The notes below the pieces were generated by a model, which saw only the letters and a list, made by a program, of their open reading frames with translations, was not told the DNA's origin and ran no database searches. From Lycium barbarum (lineage: Eukaryota > Streptophyta > Magnoliopsida > Solanales > Solanaceae): a DNA stretch of 64,000 bases. The DNA is taken from NCBI RefSeq assembly GCF_019175385.1, contig NC_083345.1, positions 126,111,657-126,175,656 of the forward strand, given 5' to 3'. The stretch's first letter is position 1. Each line of letters opens with the position of its first letter. The position numbers and the translations under genes were made by a program. Positions 33,701-46,700 of this stretch are shown one piece after another.

Positions 33701-34297
33701 TATGGAATAGCAGTGCTGATTCTAAAAGCCATGGTTATGTGTTATCTATCACTCAAAATGAAAAAGACCTAGAACGTTTTGACTTACCCCAAGGGAAAAA
33801 TGTTGCTGGCCAGATTTTTATGCCTAATTTCTCAACATAAGACGCGCAACCCCATCTCTTAATTATTAAACTGACTATTATAATAAAGTTCCCCTTTCTC
33901 TAAGCATACATGATTGGTACACGTACCAAGCACTTGGACCAAAACAATTGGTCTTCTATCCACTAATATTAATAATTCATGGGTACTTTATGTAAACTCC
34001 ATCACGTTAAAAAAGTAGTAGGACATAGGAATCTAACAAAACTTTCCTAGTATTGGTCCCATTTAGTGGAAAACGTTTGGGACTTTAACTAATAGAAAGC
34101 AAATATTCTTAATCATATATTTATAACATGTTTGATGCTATTCTGCATGCAATACCTTAAAAAGAATTAACTAGGGAACCCAATTAACTACATAAAATCA
34201 TATTTATTAATTTTTCACAAAAAAGGTTTCACTTAAAACAAAATACAATATCAAGGCTATATATAATAGTTTTGAAATTCGCCAAACTTATGGGTCT
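30752..34297 (-). repeat. tandem unit 1: RPL18 intron sequence plus viral-like nucleocapsid gene
   Basis: The unit starts at tcatgaatttacataaacc, just past RPL18 exon 2, and the same phrase restarts at 34298 and 36927. The left 1.6 kb is intron-like DNA with about eight diverged repeats around the core attgcattgccacatattgg, near 30967, 31144, 31297, 31586, 31884, 31988, 32174 and 32287. The right part has the intact nucleocapsid-like gene and about 560 bp upstream of it. Confidence 0.9.
32404..33732 (-). CDS. endogenous plant-rhabdovirus-like nucleocapsid gene, intact frame (copy 1)
   Basis: An uninterrupted frame of 442 codons with no intron. Its ATG is in the strong context accATGG and it ends in TGA at 32404-32406. 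The protein looks like the nucleocapsid (N, also called coat protein) of the varicosavirus/cytorhabdovirus branch of plant rhabdoviruses, which coats viral RNA. Landmarks are an N-terminal third around RPVPILSD, a central region with FYGIVSPIVTEFPASITYAR, then AYPGMHAYPL, and a basic C-tail PAKRARISVEDVNITY. Integrated rhabdovirus N-like sequences are established in several plant genomes, so this is an endogenous viral element rather than a live virus. No other viral gene is seen beside it. It is on the same strand as RPL18 and upstream of its exon 2. It lacks 15 codons (proline-rich) that copy 2 has near the C-terminus. The family call is from memory of the family's general appearance; a host gene of unknown origin is the alternative. 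Confidence 0.75.
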   Translation of the reverse strand: MAFRISTAIPYLDQSYFVPSPEFSKWTEDVPLPEASVGPTPVKYCVAELQKFMYRPVPILSDRKEIITTGKKFVKNLKEGKVTEQTLLDLCTVAFSLRAKNGELVFSPVDMAGWKTEKNAANSVDPVSAPSVGTTDKDFVQSILSRSFETEAGGSGARAGTAYSYMAASFLRLIVKEPENWRKAIDYIKTQFRVFYGIVSPIVTEFPASITYARLIKIAFRTFSSVTRYAVLVTGTTDRAMVSNSPQYRMFIFFAGQYLAYPGMHAYPLTVALMHKLKGISPALLLTYLTVDETKDAVNAIYDIATEYDAPSDVPRKDRDFLWKYARIVNEGFFLDLQTKRNKVLVYGLVMLHKRLGLASTDSYADPENIAVLRGQTSLKEDAAEFADIVLELYEEAVSKREGATPVESRAKLRGLQVPDGDVQVEPAKRARISVEDVNITY

Positions 34298-36926
34298 CAT
34301 GAATTTACATAAACCAAAAAAAGAACCAGAAAGAAATTAAGAACAAACAAGTAGCATATCAATCACAAATAGACGTTTTACAAGAGAAAAAATTATGGAA
34401 GTGGAAACAAAGAGAGGGTTGATAGAGGGTTCATAGCAATATCATGTAGAAAAGCATGTGCAAATTTTACTACTCTGAATACATAAAGCACAAATTCAAG
34501 ACCCCAAGAACAGATTGCACTGCCACATATTGGTAAAAACAAGATTCACCTTACAAAAAAACAAACCGACTGCACTCTGTTTTTTAAGTTGTTAGTTAAA
34601 TACCTCAATTTTACCACAAATTCATTATTTGGGACTTGAGATTTGTACAACTCTGAATGCATACAGTACAAATTCAAGATCCCAAAAACAGATTGCACTG
34701 CCACATACGGGTAACAACAAGCAAAGTTGTCTTTTTTTTTTAGCTGCTAGTTAAATACCTCCATTTTACCACAAAATCATTCTTTGGGACTTGGGATTTG
34801 TACAACTCTGAGGGTGTAGAGCACATATTCAGGACCACAAGAAGAGATTGCATTGCCACATATTGGTAAACAAGATTAACCTTAGCAACAACTACTGCTG
34901 CTACTACGATGTCCCAAACAAGTTGGGTCCAGCTACAATAATTCTCACTGTCATGTCGCTCCATTTAAGCAAAATCAAGATTAACCTTAATTAAAAAAAA
35001 AAACAAATGAAAAGGGTGGATTTTTGTTTCCTCTGTTGGTTCAACACCTCCATTATACCTCAAATTCTATCCCGTACTTGGATTTATACAACTCCGACTG
35101 CATAGAGGAAAAATTCGAGACCCCAAGAAGAGATTCAACTGCCACATATTGGTAAACAAGATTAATCTTAGCAACAATTCCGGCAACTACTACCCTTCAA
35201 TCCCAAGCAAGTTGGGGCCGGCAATATGAATTCTCACTAACCATGTTCCATTTAAGAAAAATTAACCTTACCCAAAGACAAACCAATTGAAAAAGGTGGG
35301 TATTATTTTTGTTTGCTCTGTTAATTAAATACCTCCATTAGTCCATTATACCATAAATTCATTATATAAGACATCAAATTTGAACAACCCAGAATGCTTG
35401 AAGCTCAAATTCAATACCCAAGAAAAAATTGCATTGCCATACTGGTAAAAACATGATTAACCCAATTGACATAGCTACGTTACATCGCGCATTCACAACC
35501 CAGGATGCTCAAATTCAAGACCCCAAGAAGAGATCGCATTGCCCCATGTTGGTAAAAACAAGATTAACCTTACAAAAGAAAAACCCAATTGGCGTAGTTG
35601 CCTTTTTTCTTTCACTGCTAGTTCAATACCTCCATTATACCTCAAATTCATTATTAAAGACTTCGAATTTGTACAACCCAGGATGCTTAAAGCTCGAATT
35701 CAAGAACCCAAGAAGGGATTGCATTGCCACAATTGGTAAAAACAAGATTAACCCAATTGACATAGCTACATTACACCACCTAATTCAAAAGCCAGAATGA
35801 TTAAAGCTCAAAATTCAAGATCCCAGGAAGAGATTGCATTGCCCCATGTAGGTAAACATTAAATACAAATACAGAAAGTCAACCTACAACACACATATAA
35901 AGACGCAAATAAATATTTAACAAAATATTAGATGTCTATATCATAAGTCAATATGTAATATTTACATCCTCCACTGAGATTCTTGCTCTTTTGGCTGGCA
36001 CCATTTGAACATCGCCATCTGTGGCAGGAGGGGGTCTGGTAACAGTTGCTGGTGGAGGTGTCATGACCTGAAGGCCTCTTAATTTTGCTCTGCGTTCTAC
36101 GGGAGTGGCTCCTTCTCTCTTAGATACCGCCTGCTTATAGAGTTCTAATACAATATCAGCAAATTCAGCAGCATCCTCCTTCAGTGAAGTTTGTCCTCGC
36201 AATACTGCTATATTTTCTGGATCTGCATAAGAGTCAGTAGATGCGAGTCCTAGCCTTTTATGGAGCATCACCAATCCATACACCAACACTTTGTTTCTTT
36301 TTGTCTGTAAATCTGACTGATCTAAGTCTGGAATAGCAGTACTGATTCTAAAAGCCATGGTTTTGTTTATATCTATCCCTCAAAATGAAAAAGACCTGGA
36401 ACGTTTTGACTTACCCCCAAGGGAAAAATGTTGCTGGCCAGATTTTTATGCCTAATTTCTCAACATAAGACGCGCAGCCCCATCTCTTAATTATTAAACT
36501 AACTATTATAATAAAGTTCCCCTTTCGCTAAGCCTACAGGATTGGTACACGTACCAAGCACTTGGACCAAAACAATTGGTCTTCTATCCATTAATATTAA
36601 TAATTCATGGGTACTTTATGTAGTTAAAAAAAAAAAAAAAACTCCATCACATGAAAAAGTAGTAGGACATAGGAATCTAACAAAACTTTCCTAGTATTGG
36701 TCCCATTTAGTGGAAAACGTTTGGGACTTTAACTAATAGAAAGCAAATATTCTTAATCATATATTTATATATAACATGTTTGATGCTATTCTGCATGCAG
36801 TACCTTAAAAATAATTTACTACATAAAATCATATTTATTAATTTTTCACAAAAAAGGTTTCACTTAAACAAAATACAATATCAAGGCTATAAATAATAAT
36901 TTTGAAATTGGCCAAACTTATGGGTC
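34298..36926 (-). repeat. tandem unit 2, shortened
   Basis: A near-identical repeat of unit 1, about 0.9 kb shorter because most of the nucleocapsid gene is deleted. The same intronic repeats and upstream flank are present. An A-run (36626-36641) is a small unit-specific difference. Confidence 0.9.
35948..36358 (-). pseudogene. endogenous nucleocapsid-like gene, internal deletion (copy 2)
   Basis: The first 15 or so codons join directly and in frame to the C-terminal third (from LQTKRNKVLVYG), leaving 136 codons. Roughly 310 codons present in copy 1 are missing, so the core RNA-binding fold is lost. The frame stays open. Near the end it has a proline-rich segment (TPPPATVTRPPPAT) that copy 1 lacks. 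Start context, stop position and flanks match copy 1. Confidence 0.8.
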
Positions 36927-39900
36927 TCATGAATTTACATAAACCAAAAAAAGAACCAGAAAGAAATTAAGAACAAACAAGTAGCATATCAATCACAAAT
37001 AGACGTTTTACAAGAAAAAAAAATTTTGGAAGTGGAAACAAAGAGAGGGTTGATAGAGGGTTCATAGCAATATCATGTAGAAAAGCATGTGCAAATTTTA
37101 CTACTCTGAATACATAAAGCACAAATTCAAGACCCCAAGAACAGATTGCACTGCCACATATTGGTAAAAACAAGATTCACCTTACAAAAAAACAAACCGA
37201 TTGCACTCTATTTCTTTAGCTCTTAGTTAAATACCTCTATTTTACTATAAATTCATTATTAGGGACTTGAGATTTGTACAACTCTGAATGCATACAGCAC
37301 AAATTCAAGATCCCAAAAACAGATTGCACTGCCACATATTGGTAACAAGAAGCAAAGTTGTCTTTTTCTTAATTAACTGCTAGTTAAATACCTCCATTTT
37401 ACCACAAAATCATTCTTTGGGACTTGAGATTTGTACAACTCTGAGGGTATAGAGCACAAATTCAAGACCCCAAGAACAGATTGCACTGCCACATATTGGT
37501 AAAAACAAGATTCACCTTACAAAAAAACAAACCGATTGCACTCTATTTCTTTAGCTCTTAGTTAAATACCTCTATTTTACTATAAATTCATTATTAGGGA
37601 CTTGAGATTTGTACAACTCTGAATGCATACAGCACAAATTCAAGATCCCAAAAACAGATTGCACTGCCACATATTGGTAACAAGAAGCAAAGTTGTCTTT
37701 TTCTTAATTAACTGCTAGTTAAATACCTCCATTTTACCACAAAATCATTCTTTGGGACTTGAGATTTGTACAACTCTGAGGGTATAGAGCACAAATTCAG
37801 GATCACAAGAAGAGATTGCATTGCCACATATTGGTAAACAAGATTAACCTTAGCAACAACTACTGCTCCTACTACGCTCCGGTCCCAAACAAGTTGAGTC
37901 CAGCTATAATAATTCTCACTGTCATGTCGCTCCATTTAAGCAAAATCAAGATTAACCTTAATTAAAAAAAAACAAATGAAAAGGGTGGATTTTTGTTTCC
38001 TCTGTTGGTTCAATACCTCCATTATACCTCAAATTCTATCCCGTACTTGGATTTATACAACTCCGACTGCATAGAGGAAAAATTCGAGACCCCAAGAAGA
38101 GATTCAACTGCCACATATTGGTAAACAAGATTAATCTTAGCAACAATTCTAGCAACTATTACCCTTCAATCCTAAGCAAGTTGGGGCCGGCAATATGAAT
38201 TCTTACTAACCATGTTCCATTTAAGAAAAATTAACCTTACCCAAAGAGAAACCAATTGAAAAAGGTGGGTATTATTTTTGTTTGCTCTGTTAATTAAATA
38301 CCTTCATTAGTCCATTAAACCATAAATTCATTATATAAGACATCAAATTTGTACAACCCAGAATGCTTGAAGCTCAAATTCAACACCCAAGAAAAAATTG
38401 CATTGCCATACTGGTAAAAACATGATTAACCCAATTGACATAGCTACGTTACATCGCGCATTCACAACCCAGGATGCTCAAATTCAAGACCCCAAGAAGA
38501 GATCGCATTGCCCCATGTTGGTAAAAACAAGATTAACCTTACAAAAGAAAAACCCAATTGGCGTAGTTGCCTTTTTTCTTTCACTGTTAGTTCAATACCT
38601 CCATTATACCTCAAATTCATTATTAAAGACTTTGAATTTGCACAACCCGGGATGCTTAAAGCTCGAATTCAAGAACCCAAGAAGGGATTGCATTGCCACA
38701 ATTGGTAAAAGCAAGATTAACCCAATTGACATAGCTACATTACACCATCAAATTCAAAAGCCAGAATGATTAAAGCTCAAAATTCAAGATCCCAGGAAGA
38801 GATTGCATTGCCCCATGTATGTAAACATTAAATACAAATACAGAAAGTCAACTTACAACACACATATAAAGACGCAAATAAATATTTAACAAAATATTAG
38901 ATGTCTATATCATAAGTCAATATGTAATATTTACATCCTCCACTGAGATTCTTGCTCTTTTGGCTGGCTCCATTTGAACATCGCCATTTGTGGCTCCTTC
39001 TCTCTTAGATACCGCCTTCTTATAGAGTTCTAATACAATATCAGCAAATTCAGCAGCATCCTCCTTCAGTGTTAGTTTGTCCTCGCAGTACTGCTATATT
39101 TTCTGGATCTGCATAAGAGTTAGTAGATGCGAGTCCTAGCCTTTTATGGAGCGTAACCAATACATACACCAACATTTTGTTTCTTTTTGTCTGTAAATCC
39201 AGAAAGAAACCCTCATTCACAATCCGAGCATATTTCCATAAGAAATCCCTATCTTTTTTGGGTACATCAGATGGTGCATCATGCTCCGTAAAAATATCAT
39301 ATGTGACCTTCACTGCATCCTTTGTCTCATCCACTGTGAGATAGCTCAATAACAGGGCTGGGGATATCCCATTCAGCTTATGAATTAAGGCGACTGTAAG
39401 CGGATAAGCATGCATGCCAGGATATGCTAAATGCTGACCTGCAAAGAAATTAAACATATGATATTGAGGAGAGTTTCTTACCATCACCTGTCAGTAGTCC
39501 CGGTTACTAATACTGCATATCTTGTAACACTGGCAAATGTACAGAATGCTGTCTTGATAAGCCGGGCATATGTGATAGACGCTGGAAATTCAGTGACAAT
39601 GGGACTAACTATCCCATAGAAACCTCTGAACTGTGTCTTTATATAACCTATGGCTTTCCTCCAATTTTCTGGCTCCTTTGCTATCAATCGCAGAAACGAG
39701 GCAGCAATGTATGAATAAGCGGTACCTGCTCTCGCACCCGACCCGCCAGCCTCAGTCTCAGAAGCTCTAATAAGAGTCGATTGTAAGAAATCTTCATCAG
39801 TGGTTCCTACAGATGGGGCTGGTAGTGGAACTACACTATTGGCTGCATTCTTCTCAGTCTTCCACCCTGTACAGTCTACAGGTGAGAATACTAGCTCACC

Positions 39901-40683
39901 ATTCTTTGCTCTAAGACTGAAAGCTACAGTGCATAGATCTAACAACGTCTGTTCTATAACTTTCCCTTCTTCTAAGTTTTTAACGAATTTTTTCCCTGTG
40001 GTAATAATCTCCTTAGGATCAGATAGGATTGGTACAGGTCTATACATGAACTTTTGCAATTCTGCAACAGAATATTTCACATGAGTAGGGCCTACTGACG
40101 CTTCAGGCAAAGGAAAGTCCTCAGCCCATTTAGAAAATTCGGGATCTAAGTCTGGAATAGCAGTACTGATTCTAAAATCCATGGTTATGTTTAGATCTAT
40201 CCCTCAAAATGAAAAAGACCTGGAACGTTTTGACTTACCCCCCAAGGGAAAAATATTGCTGGCCAGATTTTTATAAAGACATAAGACGCGATAATAAAGT
40301 TCCCCTTTCTCTAAGCATACAGGAATGGTACACGTACCAAGCACTTGGACCAAAACAGTTGGTCATCTATCCACTAATATTAATAATTCATGGGTACTTT
40401 ATAATCATGTGAAAAAGTAGTAGGACATAGGAATTTAACAAAACTTTCCTAGTATTGGTCCCATTTAGTGGAAAACGTTTGGGACTTTAATTAATAGAAA
40501 GCAAATATTCTTAATCATATATTTATATATAACATGTCTGATGCTACTGAATGCAGTACCTTAAAAATAATTAACTACATAAAATCATATTTATCAATTT
40601 TTCACAAAAAAAAGGTTTCACTAAAAATAAAATATAATATCAAGGCTATATATAATAGTTTTGAAATTCGCCAAACTTATGGG
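36927..40683 (-). repeat. tandem unit 3, with extra internal duplication
   Basis: Third repeat of the unit. The segment at about 37120-37448 is repeated at 37449-37783 (period 335 bp). On the right the unit ends at gggtctcacatct and passes into about 90 bp of other sequence and then satellite DNA, instead of another unit. Confidence 0.88.
38917..40182 (-). pseudogene. endogenous nucleocapsid-like gene, frameshifted (copy 3)
   Basis: Compared with copy 1 it has a small N-terminal deletion, a single-base loss near 39486 that ends the first frame after 232 codons, a single-base gain near 39070, and a deletion joining KREGAT to the C-terminal tail. The deduced parts are roughly 90% like copy 1 by eye. 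The start ATG at 40180-40182 is kept. No full protein can be made. Confidence 0.8.
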
Positions 40684-42612
40684 TCTCACATCTATAACCT
40701 CATGTACGATGTCAATCCTCTGAATCCATATTGATCAACTCATGACACATCTTAACGTAAACGTACGGAATGTCACATCTTATTTCGTGACCCTGAAATA
40801 CCGAAAAAAAAAAAACGACGTCGGTCATGAAGTAGCAATGAGTTTTATTCACCGGGACTTTCGGATGGACCAGGAAAGTTTCGATTCAGACAGATTCGGT
40901 CAAAAAAATTCGACAAGATACATGGACTATCACACACTAAAAGCTGAGGTGATCTCGAATTACTATTTCGTGACTTCTGAATGGAGTCAGTCATGATGCA
41001 GCAATGCGTATTGATTACCAAGTCATTTCGAATGGTCTAACCAAGTTTGGGTTCGAATGGAGTCAGTCGAAAAAAGCCGCAAGATCCATGGGTGTTACAC
41101 ACAAAAAGATAATGATATTCAAAATTCTTTTTTCATGACCCAAAAATGCCAAAAAAGCGATTTGTTTCATGATGAAACAACGAGTATAATTTCCCAAGTC
41201 ATTTAGGATGGACCCACAAATTGTGGGTTCAAACGAGTCGGTCGTAAAAAGTTCACAAGATCCATAGACTAGCACACACGAAAAGCTAATAAGATTCCAT
41301 ATTCGTGTTTCGTGACCCGAAATACTAAAAAAAAAAGGATGCCAGCCATAACAAAGCAACGTGTATTGGACACTATGTTGTTTCAGATGAACCAGGCAAG
41401 TTTGGGTCCAAACAGAGTCTGTCGGAAAAATTGGTAAGATTCATGGACTAACACATTAGAAATCTGAGGTGATCCCTAATTCCTAATTCCTATTTCATGA
41501 CCCGCCAAGTAATGTGTGTCATGATGAAGCAACGAGTATTGGTCCCTAGACCTTTTGAGATGTACCTACAAAGTTTAGGTTCAAACGGTTTGTGTCGAGA
41601 AAATTTCGCAAGATTCATGGGCTAACACAAACGAAAGGCTGTAGTGATCCAAAATTTCTGTTTCGTGACCCCGAAACGCAAAAACAAACAACACTAGTCA
41701 TGATGAAGAAATGAGTATTAGTCCCCAGGCCGTTTAAGATAGACTAATCAAGTTTGGTTCAAAACGAAATTGGTTGAATAAATTTCGCTAGATCAATGGG
41801 CTAACACACATGAAAAGCATATAAGATTCTAAATTCTTGTTTTTCGACCCAAAATCCCAAAAATATAATGTGTGTTATGAAGGAACAACGAGTATTGGTC
41901 CCCAGGCCGTTTAAGATGGGTCCACAAACTGTGGGTCCAAACAGGTTGGTTGTACAAGTTCGCAAGATCTACGGGCAGACACACACGAAAAGCTAATGAG
42001 ATTCGAATTTCCTATTTCGTGACCTCGAAATACAAAAAAAAAAAAAAAAAAGCGACCATGAAGAAGCAACGAGTATTATTCACCAAAACCTTTTGGACGG
42101 ACCAGGAAATTTTCGGTCCAAATACAGTTGGTCGAAAATATTCGGCAATATACATGGAATATCACAAACTAAAAGCTGAGGTGATCTCGAATTACTATTT
42201 CATGACTTCTAAATGTCATCAGTCATGATGCAACAATGCGTATTAGTCACCAAGTCGTTTCGGATGGTCCAACCGAGTTTGGGTCCAAATGGAGTCAGTT
42301 GAAATAACGCCAAAAAAGCGATGTGTGTCATGATGAAACAACGAGTATTAGTTCTCATACCGTTTAAGGTGGACCCACAGAGTCGGTCATATAAAGTTCG
42401 CAAGATCCATAGGCCAACACACACTAAAAGCTAATAAGATTCCAAAGTCCTGTTTCGTGACCCGAAATACAAAAAAAAAAAAAGTGACGTCAGTCTTGAC
42501 AAAGCAACGTGTATTAGTCACCAGGCCGTTTCGAATTAATCAGGCAAGTTTGGGTCCAAACAGAGTCGGTCGAAAAAATTGGTAAGATTCATGGACTAAC
42601 AGATACGAAAAG
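40186..42612. repeat. block A of a 2.4 kb segmental duplication (unit flank plus satellite)
   Basis: The sequence upstream of nucleocapsid copy 3, the junction and the first eleven satellite monomers here are repeated, with small differences, at 47932-50440. Shared derived features, such as a deletion giving tttttataaagacataagac, separate these two from units 1 and 2. Confidence 0.88.
40770..42612. repeat. satellite array 2, ~178 bp monomers
   Basis: Same satellite as at 18760-21660. Eleven monomers are readable in the type order A-B-C-D-E-F-G-A-B-C'-D, where C' is a shortened C monomer. The array is cut off at about 42612 by retrotransposon gag sequence. Confidence 0.92.
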
Positions 42613-42619
42613 CTGAACT

Positions 42620-43368
42620 GATTCCAGCAAGTTTTCCTTTAGTTTGAATGAGGCCGTCGAGCTCCGAGGATTGAGCCCTTTGGTGAAAGCTTGCGTAGCC
42701 CATTCCTCCGGAACCGGTGGGAGCTTCATTCGTTCCCTTTGGAATCGGTTGACAAATTCATGCAATAACTCGTCATCCCTTTGGGCTATATGGAAAATAT
42801 CCGCCTTACGGGCCTGCACCTTTTTGGCACCGGCGTGAGCTTTTGTAAACGCATCGGCGAGTATTTCGAAAGAAGTGATTGAATGCTCGGGAAGATGGTC
42901 ATACCAAGTCAATGCTCCCTTTGATAGAGTTTTCCCGAACTTTTTCAGCAACACGGATTCAATTTCATCCTCTTTCATATCATTGCCTTTTATAGCGCAG
43001 GTGTATGAAGTCAGGTGTTCCTGAGGGTCCATTGTGCCATCATATTTCTGGATATCCGACATCTTGAACTTCTTCGGGATCAATTTCAGAGCCGCACTCG
43101 GAAGAAAAGGCCTCTGAATATACCTCTTCGAATCCGGTCCTTTCAGAATAGGTGGAGCCCCAGGGATTTGGTCCACCCGAGAGTTATATGTTTCCACCCT
43201 CTTTTCGGTCGAGTCTACCTGCTTCGCCAATGTTTCGAGCATTCTCATAACTTCGGTGGATGAACCAGCTCCGGACCCATTGCTCTCAACCATCCGCGTC
43301 TCGTCCCTTCTGGGTTCAGCAACACCTTTCGCCCTCTCCGGGGTCATTTTATCACTTTTGTTTTGCAA
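42620..43368 (-). pseudogene. Ty3/gypsy retrotransposon gag fragment
   Basis: About 250 codons of a Retrotrans_gag domain, with SDIQKYDGTMDPQEHLTSYT, ALTWYDHLPEHSITSFEILA and FVNRFQRERMKL. The 3' end runs into satellite DNA at about 42612-42621, so the nucleic-acid-binding zinc knuckle is lost. It lies on the opposite strand to the protease/RT remains to its right. Confidence 0.85.
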
Positions 43369-43441
43369 TTAGGCTATTGCGATTCCTTGTTCGGCAATCG
43401 CTGCTCTCTGTTCCTGTAACATTTCAAAAATTAAACGTATT

Positions 43442-43758
43442 TTGATTGACCTAGGTAGCTCGGCCAACATCATCCGGTGGAGAGTGGTCAAACAGCTAAG
43501 GCTACTCGATCAGATCATACCGGTAGCCCGGGTGCTCAGCGGGTTCAACATGGCGAGCGAAATCATGAAGGGGAAGATCTCTTTGCCGGTTAACATTGAT
43601 GGAACTATCCAGCAAACGGTGTTCTATGTAATCGAAGAAGATATGAAGTATAATGCATTGCTGAGTAGACCTTGGATATATAGCATGAGGGTCGTTCCGT
43701 TGACATTACATCAGATGCTGAAATTTCTGACCCCGGAGGGGATAAAAACCATCTGAGG
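43442..43758 (+). pseudogene. Ty3/gypsy pol: retropepsin-like protease fragment
   Basis: It contains the aspartic protease motif DLGSSANIIRW, then FNMASEIMKGKISLPVNIDG and YNALLSRPWI, typical of gypsy polyproteins in plants. The fragment is interrupted at 43758 by an LTR-like insertion and probably continues at 46829. Confidence 0.8.
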
Positions 43759-46700
43759 TGTCACGACCCAACCCCGTGGGCCGCGACCAGTGCCCGAGCT
43801 GGGCACCTATACGTACCCGATACCCCAAATTAGCATATTAACAGAATAATAATATAATAATAATATTAGTGGTCGCTATAGAACTTAGCAGAAAAGCAGA
43901 CTTGGCACACATAGGCCGATAAGGCCATCACAGAACAGAATATCCCAAACATATGTACAGAACCCACACAGATGTATCCACAGACCTCTACAGAACATAT
44001 CATAATCATAAGACGGGACAGGGCCCCGTCATACCCTGAACAAAGTACATATCCAGATAGCAGTGACAGACTGTACCAAAAGATGGGCTCTGTAGAAGAG
44101 AGCGCCCCAAATAGCAGAAATAGGATCCTAAACGTGTGGATCAGCGAACCTGTCGTCAGTACCTGCGCGGCATGAAAACGCAGCCCCCGAAGAAAGGGGG
44201 TCAGTACGAAATATGTACTGAATATGTAAAGCGGAATCACAGAAGTCAAATCATAATGGTTACAGAAAAATAAGTACAGAATCCAGAGTGTCAAATGCAT
44301 ATTTCCAAAACAGACAGAATGCGTACAGAAACATATGTCATATCATATCATATCCGGTCCCTGACACGGGACTCGGCAGACAGAATGTGGCCACCCTCCC
44401 GACGCCGGTGCCACTATACAGAGGAATCAGAAAAAGGGGCGTGGCCCCGTATCATAAAATGTCATATCAGAATGGCCATAACAGATCAGATCAGAATAGG
44501 CGGACATGGCACATCATACTCCACAGACCCATGTACGCGTATACCTGCCCCCTCACATCGGGGCGCGGCGAACAATGCAGAGAATTACGCTTGACAACAT
44601 ATCCTGGCCCGGGCTCAGTGTGGGAAACATTGGGACATCCACGAATGGAGTTGTGAGAGACTAATGCAATTTAAAAATATAATAAATGTTTTCAAAGACT
44701 CGATGAAGCGTATCAAAGACAAACAAATCCAATGGGGTCGGACGGAATCATAATAAATGTATTTCGGATATCATAATAAATTACAGAAGTATAACTTTCC
44801 CGAAGTCATTCCGAGTGTCAAAATAATTTATAATATTTAACAGAATATTTAAAATAATATTCGTTAAGCGATTAGTAGGGTAATTAAAACATTTCTTTCA
44901 AAAATCGCTTAAAAAGGAAGCTTTAACACATTAGGGGCAAAACCGTAAATAGCGGGCCCGCCTTGGGACAAACAAGGCGGCGGGCTCAAATTGTGCCCTC
45001 TAAGCATATAGTATCACCTAAAAAGGTTATACAAACATTCTATGATTTTCTGAATAATTTAGAGCAAAATTGCATAATTTCAGAAAAAAAAAAAAGCGTA
45101 TCAAAATGGTTCAATTCTACTGAAGGAAAAACTGAAATTTTGTCTTGCGAATTCCGAGGGCCAAGAGGTCCTTCGAGGCCCGAATCCGACCCTAACACAC
45201 TAGGGGCATGCCAAGGGAAGAATTGGGTTTACTTTACATACCTTTCACGCTCCTTAAGCCTTTCCAATCTCACTTCCCGTTTCGTCGAAAAACTGCAATT
45301 GGTCAAGTTTACCAATTGTGAATTATTAATGCCATTATTTCAACTTTAAGCATATTTGGCTACCGAAATTTCGGCAGCACTTCCCCTATACATATGACAC
45401 CCCGAGAATTCAACTCGGCTATAAATCATCAACAACAACCCAAACGACAACAACAATATCAACAATGAACATTAAAAACACAAATATCCTTCAACTAGTC
45501 ATTTTTCTCACAAGTTGACATAATCTTCAATTCAACCCAACTTTCAACTAAGATCAATAATTTCATATTCAACAACCATCATGATCATCACCATATAGTT
45601 CTAGAAACATTTCATATCGTTTTCCTTAAGATATACACTCGATATACATGATATACAATCTTCCGCCAAAATCATAACTTATGCAAAACATCAAATCTTT
45701 GGCATACAACTTCATAACAAGTTTCCAACTTCCAAATTCATCAACCATAATCATAATTCACATCTTAACAACTTCATTTCCATAATATCACAAAATTATT
45801 CTAAAGTGACATAATCATCTACATTCCAACTTCAACCAAAATTCATTCAACTTTCATTCCCAATATAATTTCCATCATAACCACAACTAGAATGCAACAT
45901 AAAATTCAACTCATATATGTATACAACATATATAGACCCATGGCTACATATATATATACATACCCACTTTGCAAACTTCCTTATTTCCATAATTTCTACT
46001 CATTTCCACATACCACAACATAAACAAACCTTCATAACATAAGAAAAAGGAATTGATTCTTACCTTTTTCTACAAACTTCTTCACTTGAACAAGTTGTCA
46101 ACTTGAAGAAATAAGTGCTCCTTCTTCCAAAACAATTACACCAAGTTGTAGAGGACACTTAATTTAGTAGGAATTCAACAAGAAAATAATTTTAGAGGCA
46201 AGATTTTGAGGGGTGATTTTTCTATGGCCAAACCCGAAATGCCCTCTTTTTGTTCTTGTTTTTCTCTTGTTTTTCCTCCTATTCTTTCTCTTGAAAGTTC
46301 TATGGAATTTGGATGATTAAGTGGTCTTTTATTCATTGACCACATGACTTAATTCCATGGGCTTGGATACTTTTTATGGACCATGGCCGAATGGCTCCTC
46401 ACTTGGGCCTGAATTGTTTTTTCATTTTTTTGGGCCAACTCGGTTGGTCCCGAGTTGGGCCTAGCCCACTGACCTTTCGACCTTAAAACGTTCATATCTC
46501 CTTGTACCGACGTCACCTGGGAACCCACGACCTATGGATGGAAAGCTAATTCAATTATCTACAACTTCTATTTCAAGGTATTTTCGAAATTCCAAACTTA
46601 CAATACAGTTTTTGCCCCCCAAAGTCAGGTCACCCGAAAACGTTTTCTTAAAAATATTCGTTTGGAGGGTTTCCACTTTGATTTGGTCCAAAGGTACTTC

